Shown here: positions 1 to 8,063 of the stretch, in pieces | Layout: every line of letters begins with the position of its first letter | How positions within the stretch are numbered: the stretch's first letter is position 1 | DNA from: SAR202 cluster bacterium Casp-Chloro-G4 | GTDB taxonomy: Bacteria; Chloroflexota; Dehalococcoidia; Lucifugimonadales; JADFKI01 | Direction: 5' to 3' | NCBI GenBank assembly: GCA_002816705.1 | Contig: MUCK01000001.1 | Coordinates: forward strand, 1-40,595 | Length of the DNA: 40,595 nt | Notes under the pieces: generated by a model | The model's database searches: none | What the model was told of the DNA's origin: nothing | Seen by the model: the letters and a program-made list of their open reading frames with translations, nothing else | Program-made: the position numbers and the translations under genes

Positions 1-1
1 G

Positions 2-703
2 GCGGCGTTTATAGGCGAGCCAATCTCGGCAGCGGCGGGCATTTTCGTGCCACATCCCGAATACTGGCCGACCATACGCGAGATTTGCGACAAGCATGGC
101 GTTGTAATGATTTGCGACGAGGTCATCACAGGGTTCGGCCGCACGGGCAAAATGTTCGCCACCGAGCATTGGGGCGTTCAGCCAGACATCTTCACTGTTG
201 CCAAGGCCCTGACCAGCGGCTACCTGCCCATTGGCGCAGCCGTGGCCAGCAGTAAGATTGCAAACGCCTTCATGGGCGAGGGCGGTTCGACATTCCAGCA
301 CCTGTTCACCTTCGGAGGCAACCCCACTTCCTGCGCGGCCGGCATGGCCAACCTGGACATCATGGAAGGCGAGGGAATGGTGGAAAACTCCGCCAAGATG
401 GGCGATTACCTGTATGAGCAGCTCCAGAGCCTGTACGAGCACCGTATAGTGGGCGATGTCCGAGGAGGCATGGGTTTGCTTGCTGCCGTTGAAATAGTGA
501 AGGACCGGGATACGCGAGAGCGCTTCCCGGCAGAGGCTGGCGTAGGGCAAAAGGTATCCCGGCTAATGCGGGAGCACAACATGCTGGGCAGGGCGGCGGA
601 TGTCATACCGCTGTCTCCACCGCTGTGCATAACCAAGGAAGAAGTAGACCACCTGGTTCGTCAGCTCGACTCCATGATCGGCAAGTTGGAGCAGGAGCTT
701 TAG
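2..703 (+). CDS. Class III (omega) aminotransferase, 5' truncated by window edge
   Basis: The open frame runs in from the window edge at base 2, so only the C-terminal about 233 residues are present. PLP-dependent class III aminotransferases move an amino group between an amine or amino acid and a keto acid in the cytoplasm. The visible part has the family's DEVITGFGRTG segment, whose Asp binds the PLP pyridine nitrogen, followed by the AKALTSGYLPIGA segment carrying the Schiff-base lysine. A Thr-Phe-Gly-Gly-Asn-Pro stretch and the usual C-terminal small domain follow. The GTG at 47 lies inside the conserved domain and is not a real start. The substrate cannot be deduced: class III includes beta-alanine:pyruvate, GABA and taurine transaminases and glutamate-1-semialdehyde mutases. 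A hairpin terminator follows 33 bases after the stop. Confidence 0.9.
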   Translation, partial: AAFIGEPISAAAGIFVPHPEYWPTIREICDKHGVVMICDEVITGFGRTGKMFATEHWGVQPDIFTVAKALTSGYLPIGAAVASSKIANAFMGEGGSTFQHLFTFGGNPTSCAAGMANLDIMEGEGMVENSAKMGDYLYEQLQSLYEHRIVGDVRGGMGLLAAVEIVKDRDTRERFPAEAGVGQKVSRLMREHNMLGRAADVIPLSPPLCITKEEVDHLVRQLDSMIGKLEQEL

Positions 704-736
704 CACTTCTCGGACTTTTCGAAACAGCTAATGAGC

Positions 737-766
737 AAAGGGCAGGCCGATAGGCCTGCCCCTTTT
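737..766. terminator. Bidirectional rho-independent terminator
   Basis: A GC-rich hairpin with a 9-bp core (arms GGGCAGGCC and GGCCTGCCC, loop GATA) is flanked by A-rich sequence on the left and a T-run on the right. It sits between the convergent aminotransferase and HtrA-like genes and probably serves both. Confidence 0.8.
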
Positions 767-802
767 CATTTAACGTCATAATTTGCCGCATGCGTTCGGG
801 TC

Positions 803-2059
803 TTAAGTGTCAGGCCAGGCAGCTAGCTTTACATCAATATTTAGTTCTTGACCATCCCTGTTCAACAGCAGCTTCACATCGTCGCCGGGTCGCTTGCGAT
901 TGAAGTAGGACACCATGTCGTCAACGGAGCCGATGGGCGTATCGTCTATGGAAATGATGACGTCACCTTGATTCGTGAGAGACCGGAATGGCTGTAAACC
1001 GGCCTGTTTCGCCGGACTGCCCGCCAGAACCTGTGTCACCACAACACCACTTTCGATGCCGAGCATCTCTGAAAGCTGTTCGCTTATGGGCCCCCCGCTT
1101 ATTCCCAGCCAGGGTCTTCGTATCTCCTGGGCTACCAGCAGGTCCGGCAAGAGATGCGAGATGGTGTTGCTGGGTACAGCGAACCCGATTCGGAAATCAC
1201 CAATGCCTTGTAGGGCTGGCGTGCGCACGGCCGATGTTACTCCGATTACCTCGCCCTGTGAGTTGAGCAGCGGTCCACCGGAGTTACCGGGATTAAGGGC
1301 CGCGTCGGTCTGTATCATGTCGGGTATGGGTCTTTGAAGCGGACTTATCGGACCGCGACCGGTTCCGCTGACAATTCCCACGGTCACGGAATTGAAGTTT
1401 CGGAATGGGCTTCCTATGGCTACAGCCAACTGACCGGGGTCGACGTCGTCCGAATTGGCCAACTTTAATGGCTTGATACCGGCCAATTCAGCTGGATCTA
1501 CTTGAAGCAGCGCAAGATCGTCGGCCGGGCTGATTCCCAGGCGTGTTGCGACAAGCGTGCGTCCGTCGAAAAGATTCACTCGAATCTCGTCTGCCCCTTC
1601 AATTACGTGGTTGTTCGTCAGGATGTGGCCTGTTCCGTCGACCAGGAATCCCGACCCGGTCCCCAAGGCGGAGAACGGCAAGTTGTTATTTTCCCGAATG
1701 ACCGTTATCTCCACAACGGCTGGGCTGGCGTTTTCGAAAAGCCTGGTCACCATACCCTCGTCGAAAAGAGGCGTTCGGGACGTTTCTAACGAATCGGAGA
1801 CCATTATGCCGAAAGAAAAGCCCAACAAGATGGCTATCGCTGCCAATCCCAGGGCGAAAGACCGGCTAACGCCAAGTCTGCGAAGGCCTCGGCGGCGTGC
1901 AGAATGGGCGTCAGTGTTGAAGTAGTAGCTGTTGTCAGGGTAGTCCATGCTCAATGCCTGTACCGGCACGTAAAGAACCGGAAGGTTGCTTTCGTTTAGT
2001 ATACCCGGCAACGACCGGATTTCAACTACGGTGTTCATTCGCACTTGGGGTAGGGGCAT
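803..2059 (-). CDS. HtrA/DegP-like trypsin-fold serine protease with one PDZ domain
   Basis: Membrane-anchored S1C protease, probably acting outside the cytoplasmic membrane to degrade misfolded proteins. Counting from the longest start, a transmembrane helix lies near residues 68-87. The protease domain spans about 110-290 with a complete triad: His151 in TNNHVI, Asp181 in ADDLALL and Ser260 in NPGNSGGP. A C-terminal PDZ domain (about 315-415) contains the GDVIISIDD segment. The length fits one-PDZ HtrA proteins. The start is uncertain. No good ribosome site precedes the first ATG, the ATG for codon 8 or the ATG for codon 38 (position 1948). A start at 1948 would give a short Arg-rich cytoplasmic tail before the helix, which looks more typical. 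The gene is divergent from the DUF3179 lipoprotein gene with 79 bases between them. The family call is firm; the substrate is unknown. Confidence 0.92.
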   Translation of the reverse strand: MPLPQVRMNTVVEIRSLPGILNESNLPVLYVPVQALSMDYPDNSYYFNTDAHSARRRGLRRLGVSRSFALGLAAIAILLGFSFGIMVSDSLETSRTPLFDEGMVTRLFENASPAVVEITVIRENNNLPFSALGTGSGFLVDGTGHILTNNHVIEGADEIRVNLFDGRTLVATRLGISPADDLALLQVDPAELAGIKPLKLANSDDVDPGQLAVAIGSPFRNFNSVTVGIVSGTGRGPISPLQRPIPDMIQTDAALNPGNSGGPLLNSQGEVIGVTSAVRTPALQGIGDFRIGFAVPSNTISHLLPDLLVAQEIRRPWLGISGGPISEQLSEMLGIESGVVVTQVLAGSPAKQAGLQPFRSLTNQGDVIISIDDTPIGSVDDMVSYFNRKRPGDDVKLLLNRDGQELNIDVKLAAWPDT

Positions 2060-2138
2060 TCACCGTTTTAAGTGGGTGCGCATCCAACTAGAAGGCACAT
2101 GTCCAGACGAGAATTCGGCACTAGATCAGAGGTAGACT

Positions 2139-3485
2139 ATGTTTTCGAGGTCAGCGTTCCTGAGTGCGGTCAGCATTCTTACTTTGACGGCGATAGCCTG
2201 CACCAGCGTAGTAAGCTCACCAGCCGCCGCGCCGGAGACGGCACCTACGGCAGCGGCTCCTTCGACCGCTATAACGTCAACAGCGACCCCAACGCCTATC
2301 GCGGAGACACGGACGCCTCTTGGTGCTACCGCGACGCCGGAATTGGCTGTTACGGCCACCACAAAGCCGGAGCCAAATGTGGCATCCTCGCTTCCAGATG
2401 TGAATCTGCGGGACCCTAACGAGAGACCCCCTGAATTCCTTCAGCGGCAGTGGAAGACCGACTTCAGCCGCCATACGGTGTCATACGACGAGATAATGTC
2501 CGGCGGGCCTCCTCGGGACGGCATTCCACCCATAGACAACCCGATGTACGCCTCCGTGGCCAATCCACCAGAAAATATGGGTGCAAACGAGCCTGTCATA
2601 GCGTTGGAGATTAACGGCGATGCCAGAGCCTACCCGCTGGCCATTCTGATATGGCATGAGATTGTTAACGACGAGGTGGGCGGCGTGCCGGTCAGTGTGA
2701 CGTATTGCCCACTGTGCAACACCGCTATTACCTTCGATCGTAGAGTTGGCGAACAGGTGTTGGACTTCGGCACCTCGGGTATGCTGCGAAAGAGCGACCT
2801 GGTGATGTGGGACCGCCAGACAGAGTCGTGGTGGCAGCAGATCACTGGAGAGGCCATCGTAGGCGAGCTAACCGGCACAAAACTGACTTTTATTCCGGCG
2901 CCGCTGACCTCCTGGAAGGAGTTCACAGAGGCTTATCCCGATGGCCAGGTGCTGACCAGAGAAACAGGGTTCTCCAGAAATTACAACACGCCGCCTTACT
3001 CCGGATACGATAATCTGGGAGGCCAACCGTTCCTGTTCGGAGGCGCAATCGATTCGAAGCTGCCCGCCATGGAGCGGGTGATCGGGCTGGACTTGGGGCA
3101 AGAGAAGGTCGCATACCCGTTCGGGGGCTTCAGCGAGTCGCCTGTCGTGCACGACACCGTGTCAGGTCAGGATATCGTCATCTTCTTTGCCGATGGCACG
3201 TTATCCGCTTTCGACGGTCGAGGCCCGGAGGGGAGAAGGACAGTCGGGTCTACTGGCGTATTTAGCCCAACTTTGGATGGCCGAGACCTGACATTCGCGT
3301 TGCAGGACGGGGCAATAGTGGACGAGCAGACCGGCTCCGAATGGAATGTTCTTGGTCAGGCGGTGGCTGGTGACTTGGTGGGAAGAAGCTTGGCCCCGGT
3401 TGTGCATGCCAACCACTTCTGGTTTGCATGGCAGGCGTTTCATCCGGATACAGAGGTCCGAACCGCTGAAGATATCATGAGATAA
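2139..3485 (+). CDS. DUF3179-domain lipoprotein
   Basis: Exported lipoprotein of 448 residues. It has a short hydrophobic signal with a lipobox ending at Cys21 (TAIAC), then an Ala/Thr/Pro-rich linker to about residue 80. The rest is a DUF3179 domain. Recognisable features are the alternating segment near 150-175 (EPVIALEINGDARAYPL), then WHEIVND, then a Cys-Pro-Leu-Cys pair at 190/193 followed by a FDR motif, and later GFSRNY and GYDN motifs. DUF3179 is a widespread extracytoplasmic domain of unknown function; the paired cysteines suggest a disulfide or a metal/redox site, which is inference. The ATG at 2139 is preceded by AGAGG at about 6 bases. Its terminator is shared with the convergent HemQ-like gene. 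Confidence 0.88.
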   Translation: MFSRSAFLSAVSILTLTAIACTSVVSSPAAAPETAPTAAAPSTAITSTATPTPIAETRTPLGATATPELAVTATTKPEPNVASSLPDVNLRDPNERPPEFLQRQWKTDFSRHTVSYDEIMSGGPPRDGIPPIDNPMYASVANPPENMGANEPVIALEINGDARAYPLAILIWHEIVNDEVGGVPVSVTYCPLCNTAITFDRRVGEQVLDFGTSGMLRKSDLVMWDRQTESWWQQITGEAIVGELTGTKLTFIPAPLTSWKEFTEAYPDGQVLTRETGFSRNYNTPPYSGYDNLGGQPFLFGGAIDSKLPAMERVIGLDLGQEKVAYPFGGFSESPVVHDTVSGQDIVIFFADGTLSAFDGRGPEGRRTVGSTGVFSPTLDGRDLTFALQDGAIVDEQTGSEWNVLGQAVAGDLVGRSLAPVVHANHFWFAWQAFHPDTEVRTAEDIMR

Positions 3486-3509
3486 CCTGAGGTGATATTT
3501 AGTTCAAGT

Positions 3510-3538
3510 AAAAGGGGGTGAGAAATCGCCCCCTTTTT
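3510..3538. terminator. Bidirectional rho-independent terminator
   Basis: A stem of GGGGGTG pairing with CGCCCCC (one G-T pair) has an A-run on the left and a T5 run on the right. It lies between the convergent DUF3179 and HemQ-like genes, so each strand reads a hairpin followed by U residues. Confidence 0.8.
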
Positions 3539-3548
3539 GTTTTCGTAT

Positions 3549-4247
3549 CTATCCGCCCAGGCTATCGAGCGTGTCGTCTATAGACCGGTGGATGCAGGTG
3601 AAGATTGGCGTATCCCGAAGTGTGTACAGACTGCCCTCAACTCCACGCAGGGCCATCACAAGGTCCAGGAAGTCCGAAGGGCTATCGGTCTCGAATGCCA
3701 CTACGAACTCCTGATCGTCCAGCCCAAAGGAGTAGGTGGTATTGATTTTTACGGACGGGAAGTCGTGACCTATCTTGAAATGGTCGTTCATCATGCGCTG
3801 CCGCTCCTCCGGCGGGAGCAGGTACCATTCGCGAGTCTTTAGGAATGGGTACACGATGAAATATTCGGCTTTGCCTGGTCGAAGGCGGGTGCTGGTGCCT
3901 TCCTGTCCTGCATGCTTGTGTTGCGAAACGTAAGGGGACCTGTGTGTCATAGCCAGGTAGGAGTGTGGCTGTGTCAGGTACCCTCCCAGGCCGGTAGACC
4001 ACATTCGCGTGGCCGAGTCCTGGATGCTTTCGAGGTCGTCTGCGGCCTGCCACAGCAAGAAGTCGGTGTCCCCTCGAAGGCCTACCAGGCTGAACGTTCG
4101 GGAGAATATGGTCGAGGCCGTCTCATCCACGACGGCGGCAAACTCTTCTTTATGGTCTGCCTTGGTTTTCTTATCAAGGCGTCGCCACTGGGGGTCCACC
4201 TTGAAGAAATTGAACTTCACGAACTGTCTACGGCTGTCTTCAGCCAT
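3549..4247 (-). CDS. hemQ: HemQ / chlorite-dismutase-family heme protein (probable coproheme decarboxylase)
   Basis: Cytoplasmic protein of 232 residues with the two-ferredoxin-like-domain fold of the chlorite dismutase family. In Gram-positive-type heme synthesis HemQ decarboxylates coproheme to heme b with peroxide. The sequence has the family's Tyr-Pro-x-x-Lys motif (Tyr133, Lys137), matching the catalytic Tyr/Lys of coproheme decarboxylases. The proximal-heme segment MMNDHFKIGHDF carries candidate ligands His156 and His161, and YSFGLDDQEFVVAFE follows. The true chlorite dismutase distal Arg is not obvious to me, so heme synthesis is the better call. AGGAGG precedes the ATG by about 8 bases. 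No other heme genes are adjacent. Family confident; exact reaction inferred. Confidence 0.87.
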   Translation of the reverse strand: MAEDSRRQFVKFNFFKVDPQWRRLDKKTKADHKEEFAAVVDETASTIFSRTFSLVGLRGDTDFLLWQAADDLESIQDSATRMWSTGLGGYLTQPHSYLAMTHRSPYVSQHKHAGQEGTSTRLRPGKAEYFIVYPFLKTREWYLLPPEERQRMMNDHFKIGHDFPSVKINTTYSFGLDDQEFVVAFETDSPSDFLDLVMALRGVEGSLYTLRDTPIFTCIHRSIDDTLDSLGG

Positions 4248-4339
4248 TCAGCCTTCCTCCTGGGTATGAGAGTGGGGTTTGCGGAAACCGGATGTCACCG
4301 GCGGTATTAAGCGGGCCATAGCCACTCAAAACATTGCGA

Positions 4340-4348
4340 ATTATAGCA
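4340..4348 (-). promoter_or_regulatory. Extended -10 promoter for the HemQ-like gene
   Basis: On the minus strand a perfect TATAAT is preceded by TGC (extended -10). No convincing -35 lies upstream. The implied transcript starts near 4333 with a leader of about 85 bases before the HemQ-like ATG. Confidence 0.45.
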
Positions 4349-4378
4349 TATTTGATTGGACTCACGGCGACCCTCGCA

Positions 4379-4407
4379 TTGACGTAAACCCCAAATAAGG
4401 CTATGAT
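4379..4407 (+). promoter_or_regulatory. Sigma70-type promoter for tatA
   Basis: TTGACG, a 17-base spacer and TATGAT match the housekeeping consensus at 10 of 12 positions with ideal spacing. Transcription would begin near 4414, giving a leader of about 70 bases before tatA. Confidence 0.65.
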
Positions 4408-4482
4408 TTTAGCGTCTAAGGTTTTAGTTAAACTACAAGTTAAAGACGCAATCAGGCGTTAGTAGAATGCGGATGGTTAGCG

Positions 4483-4707
4483 ATGGGTTTTTTGAGGGGA
4501 ATTGGGCCTCTAGAGTTGATCATAGTGCTGGTCATCGTGATGATGATATTCGGCGTAGGCAAGCTTCCTCAGGTGGGCCAGACCATGGGCAAGGCCATCC
4601 GGGAGTTTCGTAAGTCACAGAACGAGGATGATGAAGCCCCTGCACCGGCTGTATCCGAGGCTGTGGTCGAAAAGTCTGAGGAGAAAGCGCCTAACACCCC
4701 GGCGTAG
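4483..4707 (+). CDS. tatA: TatA/E-family twin-arginine translocase subunit
   Basis: A 74-residue pore-forming subunit of the Tat system, which exports folded cofactor-containing proteins. It has the usual plan: a short N-terminus with GPLELIIVLVIVMMIFG as the single membrane helix (residues 8-24), the FGxGKLP hinge, an amphipathic helix to about residue 45, and an acidic Ala/Pro-rich tail. It is transcribed alone from a good promoter, convergent with tatC. tatB and tatC form part of a different operon on the other strand, so the two halves of the translocase share a locus but not a transcript. Confidence 0.93.
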   Translation: MGFLRGIGPLELIIVLVIVMMIFGVGKLPQVGQTMGKAIREFRKSQNEDDEAPAPAVSEAVVEKSEEKAPNTPA

Positions 4708-4734
4708 TCCTCCACACAAATTAGAAGAGCAAGC

Positions 4735-4766
4735 AAGAATCCCGGAGATAAATCTCCGGGATTCTT
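4735..4766. terminator. Bidirectional rho-independent terminator between tatA and tatC
   Basis: Perfect 14-bp inverted repeat (arm AAGAATCCCGGAGA) with a four-base TAAA loop, followed by T residues on the plus strand and preceded by A residues for the minus strand. The tatC stop codon lies only a few bases beyond it. Confidence 0.9.
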
Positions 4767-4772
4767 TTGTTA

Positions 4773-5549
4773 TCAGTCCTCAGTAGTGGTATCGAGGCCA
4801 AGTTCGGCAGACCGGCCCTTGGTGCGTCCCCGCGTCCCGATCCACGCCATGCCTATGCCTGCGATGTAAAGCCCCAGTATAGGAAACGCTACTATTGCCT
4901 GGTTTACCGGGTCGATGCTAGGCGTGATAATGGCCCCAAGAACGAAAGAAACGACCAGGGCATACCGCCAGTTGGTAAGTAGGAATCTCGGTGTGACAAG
5001 GCCTATTTTCGCCAGGAAGAAGAGCACCACAGGGGTTTCGAACAGTACGCCCAACCATATAAGCAGCGATAGCACTGTACTGACGTATCGACCTATACGA
5101 ATCTGAGGGGTCACCACTTCGTTACCAAAGTTCAGCAAAAACGTGACCATTGGCGGGATAAGAATCTTGTAGCCGAAGGCGGCCCCTAGGAGAAAAACTA
5201 GGATAGCCACCGGTAAAAGAGCAAACAGGTATCGCCTTTCCGACCGCGTAAGGCCAGGTGAAACGAACATCGCCAGCTGGAAAAAAACGAATGGGAATGA
5301 AACGAATATCCCAACCATTAATGAGGCTTTCATGGCCGTGCTGACGAACTCGGTTATCTCAGTGGCGATGGGTTTGCCGCCTGGAATATCCTGGAATCCT
5401 CCAGCGGGCACCATTAGCAATATGAGGATTTGCTGGTGGAAGGCGAATGCCACCCCTGTGCAGATTACGATGGCGATGGACGAGTAGAACAGACGCCTTC
5501 GCAACTCCAGCAGATGTTCTTGAATTGAGGTTAGGCTTTCCTGGTTCAA
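4773..5549 (-). CDS. tatC: Sec-independent protein translocase TatC
   Basis: A 258-residue six-helix membrane protein that recognises twin-arginine signal peptides together with TatB. The N-terminus has the TatC signature HLLELRRRL (residues 12-20) just before the first helix. Further hydrophobic helices follow, including FVSFPFVFFQLAMFVSPGL, which contains the conserved F-x-F-P-F region, and the LTNWRYALVV segment. The ATG overlaps the tatB stop by four bases, indicating translational coupling in the rlmD-like/maf/tatB/tatC operon. It ends next to a strong shared terminator. Confidence 0.95.
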   Translation of the reverse strand: MNQESLTSIQEHLLELRRRLFYSSIAIVICTGVAFAFHQQILILLMVPAGGFQDIPGGKPIATEITEFVSTAMKASLMVGIFVSFPFVFFQLAMFVSPGLTRSERRYLFALLPVAILVFLLGAAFGYKILIPPMVTFLLNFGNEVVTPQIRIGRYVSTVLSLLIWLGVLFETPVVLFFLAKIGLVTPRFLLTNWRYALVVSFVLGAIITPSIDPVNQAIVAFPILGLYIAGIGMAWIGTRGRTKGRSAELGLDTTTED

Positions 5550-5965
5550 GACCTTTCCTCTGATGAGTCGGCCTGTGATTCAGGGGGCAGGGCGTCTTGC
5601 TGATCGGCCTGTTCTTCCACGTTTTCGCGATGAAGCTCCCTGGCGCTCTTGAAAGAGACCGGACCATCAGACTCGGCAGGGGCGCTGGGGCTGTTTGCAG
5701 CCGCGCTGGCATCAGGGGCAGCCAGTTGGTTAGTATCGGCCTGGTTTGGCCGGGAGTCTTGCTGGTCGGTTTTGCCGGTTGGGCGTGGCTTCGTTAACTC
5801 GTCTACGTCCACCAAATCACGGACATCAGCAGTCATCTTGCGGACCTCACGGGTAAGCCGGCCAAACAATCTGGCGACCTCCACCATGCGCTCCGGGCCT
5901 AAAAATATGAATGCCACCAGTAGGACGACGATTAGTTCCGGTGGACCGATGCCTAAAAAATTCAC
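5546..5965 (-). CDS. tatB: TatB-like twin-arginine translocase subunit
   Basis: A 139-residue protein with an N-terminal membrane helix after the GIGPPELIVV segment, then the FLGPERM hinge and an amphipathic helix (VARLFGRLTREVRKMTADV). A long, disordered, Gln/Asp/Ser-rich acidic tail follows from about residue 60. The LGPER(M/L) hinge and coupling to tatC favour TatB over TatA. Its stop overlaps the tatC start by four bases, and its ATG overlaps the end of maf by four bases. Confidence 0.87.
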   Translation of the reverse strand: MNFLGIGPPELIVVLLVAFIFLGPERMVEVARLFGRLTREVRKMTADVRDLVDVDELTKPRPTGKTDQQDSRPNQADTNQLAAPDASAAANSPSAPAESDGPVSFKSARELHRENVEEQADQQDALPPESQADSSEERS

Positions 5966-6642
5966 CTGTCCTGACCCCTCACCGCGTACGACAGCTCACA
6001 GTTTTCACACTCTTCGGGAATCTTCCACTGCTTCCTTATGGCTGCCTCTACACCCATTTTACTCAACAGAGATATGGTGTCGCATAGTGGAAGCCCCACC
6101 ACGTTGAGGTAGCAGCCAACTATGCGTATCGCAGGTCGAAAGTTCTGGTCCTGCGCGGCGTAAGCCCCAGCTTTGTCCATAGGCTCACCCGACGCGATGT
6201 AGGCCAGCATCTCCTCGTCCGTATACTGCCGCAAGTGGACGTCACTGGACCTGGAAATGGTCCTGCAAATGCCGGTGGCCGTATTGAGCACGGCAACCCC
6301 CGTTATAACTCCGTGGATCCGTCCGCGAAGCGCTCTGAGCATCACCTCTGCCTCTGCGTTGTCCTCAGGCTTGCCTAGGATTGCGCCGTCCAGAACCACC
6401 GACGTGTCCGCGCCAATAACTATGGTCTGGTCCTCTGACGGGGTTGAGCCACGAGCCTTAAGCTCTGCCAATCGCTGCACGTACTCGGATGGCGATTCAC
6501 CCGATTCGGGCGAAGGCTCTTCACCGTTGGAGCCAATGACATCCACGGCAGCGTCCAGCGCCTTGACGATTTCCCGTCGCCTTGGAGAACCAGAGGCCAG
6601 GGCAATGCGCATTCGATTGGGATTGCCGACGGGTGTGTTCAT
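5962..6642 (-). CDS. maf: Maf-like nucleoside triphosphate pyrophosphatase
   Basis: Cytoplasmic house-cleaning pyrophosphatase that hydrolyses non-canonical or surplus NTPs (dTTP/UTP or modified nucleotides) to NMP plus PPi. It has the Maf motifs: ASGSPRRREIV near the N-terminus (residues 17-27), GADTSVVLDGAILGKPED in the middle, and DKAGAYAAQD in the position of the usual DKAGAYGIQG. The start is uncertain. The frame stays open to 6687, overlapping the upstream methyltransferase gene by 26 bases. I chose the ATG at 6642 because it just clears that gene; the ATG at 6612 directly precedes the conserved core. None has a strong ribosome site. It shares a four-base overlap with tatB. Confidence 0.9.
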   Translation of the reverse strand: MNTPVGNPNRMRIALASGSPRRREIVKALDAAVDVIGSNGEEPSPESGESPSEYVQRLAELKARGSTPSEDQTIVIGADTSVVLDGAILGKPEDNAEAEVMLRALRGRIHGVITGVAVLNTATGICRTISRSSDVHLRQYTDEEMLAYIASGEPMDKAGAYAAQDQNFRPAIRIVGCYLNVVGLPLCDTISLLSKMGVEAAIRKQWKIPEECENCELSYAVRGQDR

Positions 6643-6661
6643 TGTGCGATCAAACCGGCGG

Positions 6662-7891
6662 TCATTCGGACCCGCCTTTAACGCCATGCTTCAATACCGT
6701 TAGGCATTCGACGTGGTGCGTCTGCGGAAACATATCGATGGGTTCCACCGACTCGACTTCGTACCCGCCATCCACCAATATTGCCAGGTCTCGCGCCAAG
6801 GTTTCCGGGTCGCAGGAAACGTAGGCAATTCGTTTTGCTGGATACCGCACCAGCGCCGTCAAAGTGTCCGGATGGCACCCCACGCGTGGCGGGTCCAGGA
6901 TAACTGCGTCGGGCGTTTTGCCAAGCTCTTTCAGTACCTCTTCCGTTCGTCCCTCGATGAACTCCAGGTTCTCGATGCCCTCCGTATTAACGGCAGCATC
7001 TTTTACAGCCGCAGCAGATTCTTCAATAGCTATAACTTTACGAACTGAAGACGACAGAAGCACAGCGAAAGTGCCGACACCGGCGTATGCGTCTATGAGA
7101 AGCTCTTGTCCTGTCAGGTGCAGCCGCTCGCGGACCAGGCCCATCATCTGCTCGGTCTGTGGAGTGTTCACCTGGGCGAAAGATGGCGATGCGATGCGCA
7201 AGTCGTGATTCATCAGCCTTTCGGTGTAGTGAGTCTGGCCTGTGGCGATGGTTATTTCAGGATTCTTAAGTGCCGGCTGGATTAGCCAGTCGCCCGTGTT
7301 CACTCCGTAGCGAATTGACATCTGGGTGGTCTCCCAAGCTTTGTCCTGCAAGGACCCCAGGGCCTCGTTTATCCAGGGGGCCATTATCATGCAATCGTCC
7401 ACTTTCACGAAACGCCGGCTCAGCCTGTTTATGAAGCCCATCTGCCCCTGGTTTCGGATGGTGAAGCGAGCGTGATTGCGGTAGTTCATAAGCTGAGGGC
7501 TGGGCATGGTAGGTGAAACATCCACGCCTTGAAGTTGAGGGTATTGGGACATGTTGTCTTCCACCCTGTCCTGCTTTAGCTTTAGCTGGTGTCTGTACTC
7601 GATGTGTTGCCACTGGCAGCCTGTACACTGCCCGAAGTAGCCGCAAGGAGCTTCCACGCGATGAGGTGAGGGCGACAAAACGTCTGTGACTATACCGGAG
7701 ACATGGTCTTGGCGGCGACGGCGGTATCTCAGTATGCGGGCCATCACCCGCTCTCCAGGGATACCGCCGAAGACGTTGATGGGGCCGTCTTCGAACTGCG
7801 CAAGCGCGTCTCCCAGAGTCCCCCAACCGGTCAAATCCAGCTGAGCCATTTCTTGCTGTTCTGCGGTGTCTTGGCTGCTGGTTAGCGTCAT
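6662..7891 (-). CDS. TrmA/RlmD-family RNA (uracil-5-)-methyltransferase with TRAM domain
   Basis: SAM-dependent enzyme that methylates C5 of uracil in 23S rRNA or tRNA. Numbering from the ATG at 7891, a TRAM RNA-binding domain covers about residues 15-75. A [4Fe-4S] site follows with Cys83, Cys89 and Cys92, and the Cys in VDDC is a likely fourth ligand. The SAM-binding motif is DAYAGVGTFAVLL. The DPPRVGCH loop precedes the catalytic cysteine in AYVSCDPETLARDL. Possible starts are the GTG at 7948, the ATG at 7891 and the ATG at 7849 directly before the TRAM domain; no clear Shine-Dalgarno decides. First gene of the operon with maf, tatB and tatC, and divergent from lipA. RlmD versus RlmCD/TrmFO-like specificity cannot be told from sequence. 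Confidence 0.9.
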   Translation of the reverse strand: MTLTSSQDTAEQQEMAQLDLTGWGTLGDALAQFEDGPINVFGGIPGERVMARILRYRRRRQDHVSGIVTDVLSPSPHRVEAPCGYFGQCTGCQWQHIEYRHQLKLKQDRVEDNMSQYPQLQGVDVSPTMPSPQLMNYRNHARFTIRNQGQMGFINRLSRRFVKVDDCMIMAPWINEALGSLQDKAWETTQMSIRYGVNTGDWLIQPALKNPEITIATGQTHYTERLMNHDLRIASPSFAQVNTPQTEQMMGLVRERLHLTGQELLIDAYAGVGTFAVLLSSSVRKVIAIEESAAAVKDAAVNTEGIENLEFIEGRTEEVLKELGKTPDAVILDPPRVGCHPDTLTALVRYPAKRIAYVSCDPETLARDLAILVDGGYEVESVEPIDMFPQTHHVECLTVLKHGVKGGSE

Positions 7892-8022
7892 TTCCGACCG
7901 GTACTCCGTTAGGTAAATTGGGCCCTGATGGCCGTTAAATCGTATCACAGTGCTTGAGCTTTGGCCCGCGTTCGGGTGCCGCTGTATTGTCGCGTTCCAT
8001 AGGGGTTAAGGCGGCGTCTGGT

Positions 8023-8031
8023 ATCATGTCG
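8023..8031 (+). promoter_or_regulatory. Possible extended -10 element upstream of lipA
   Basis: TGG-TATCAT resembles an extended -10 element about 35 bases upstream of the lipA ATG. There is no recognisable -35. Weak call. Confidence 0.3.
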
Positions 8032-8063
8032 ACAGTACCTTTTTGAGGCGACTCGGAGGCAAC

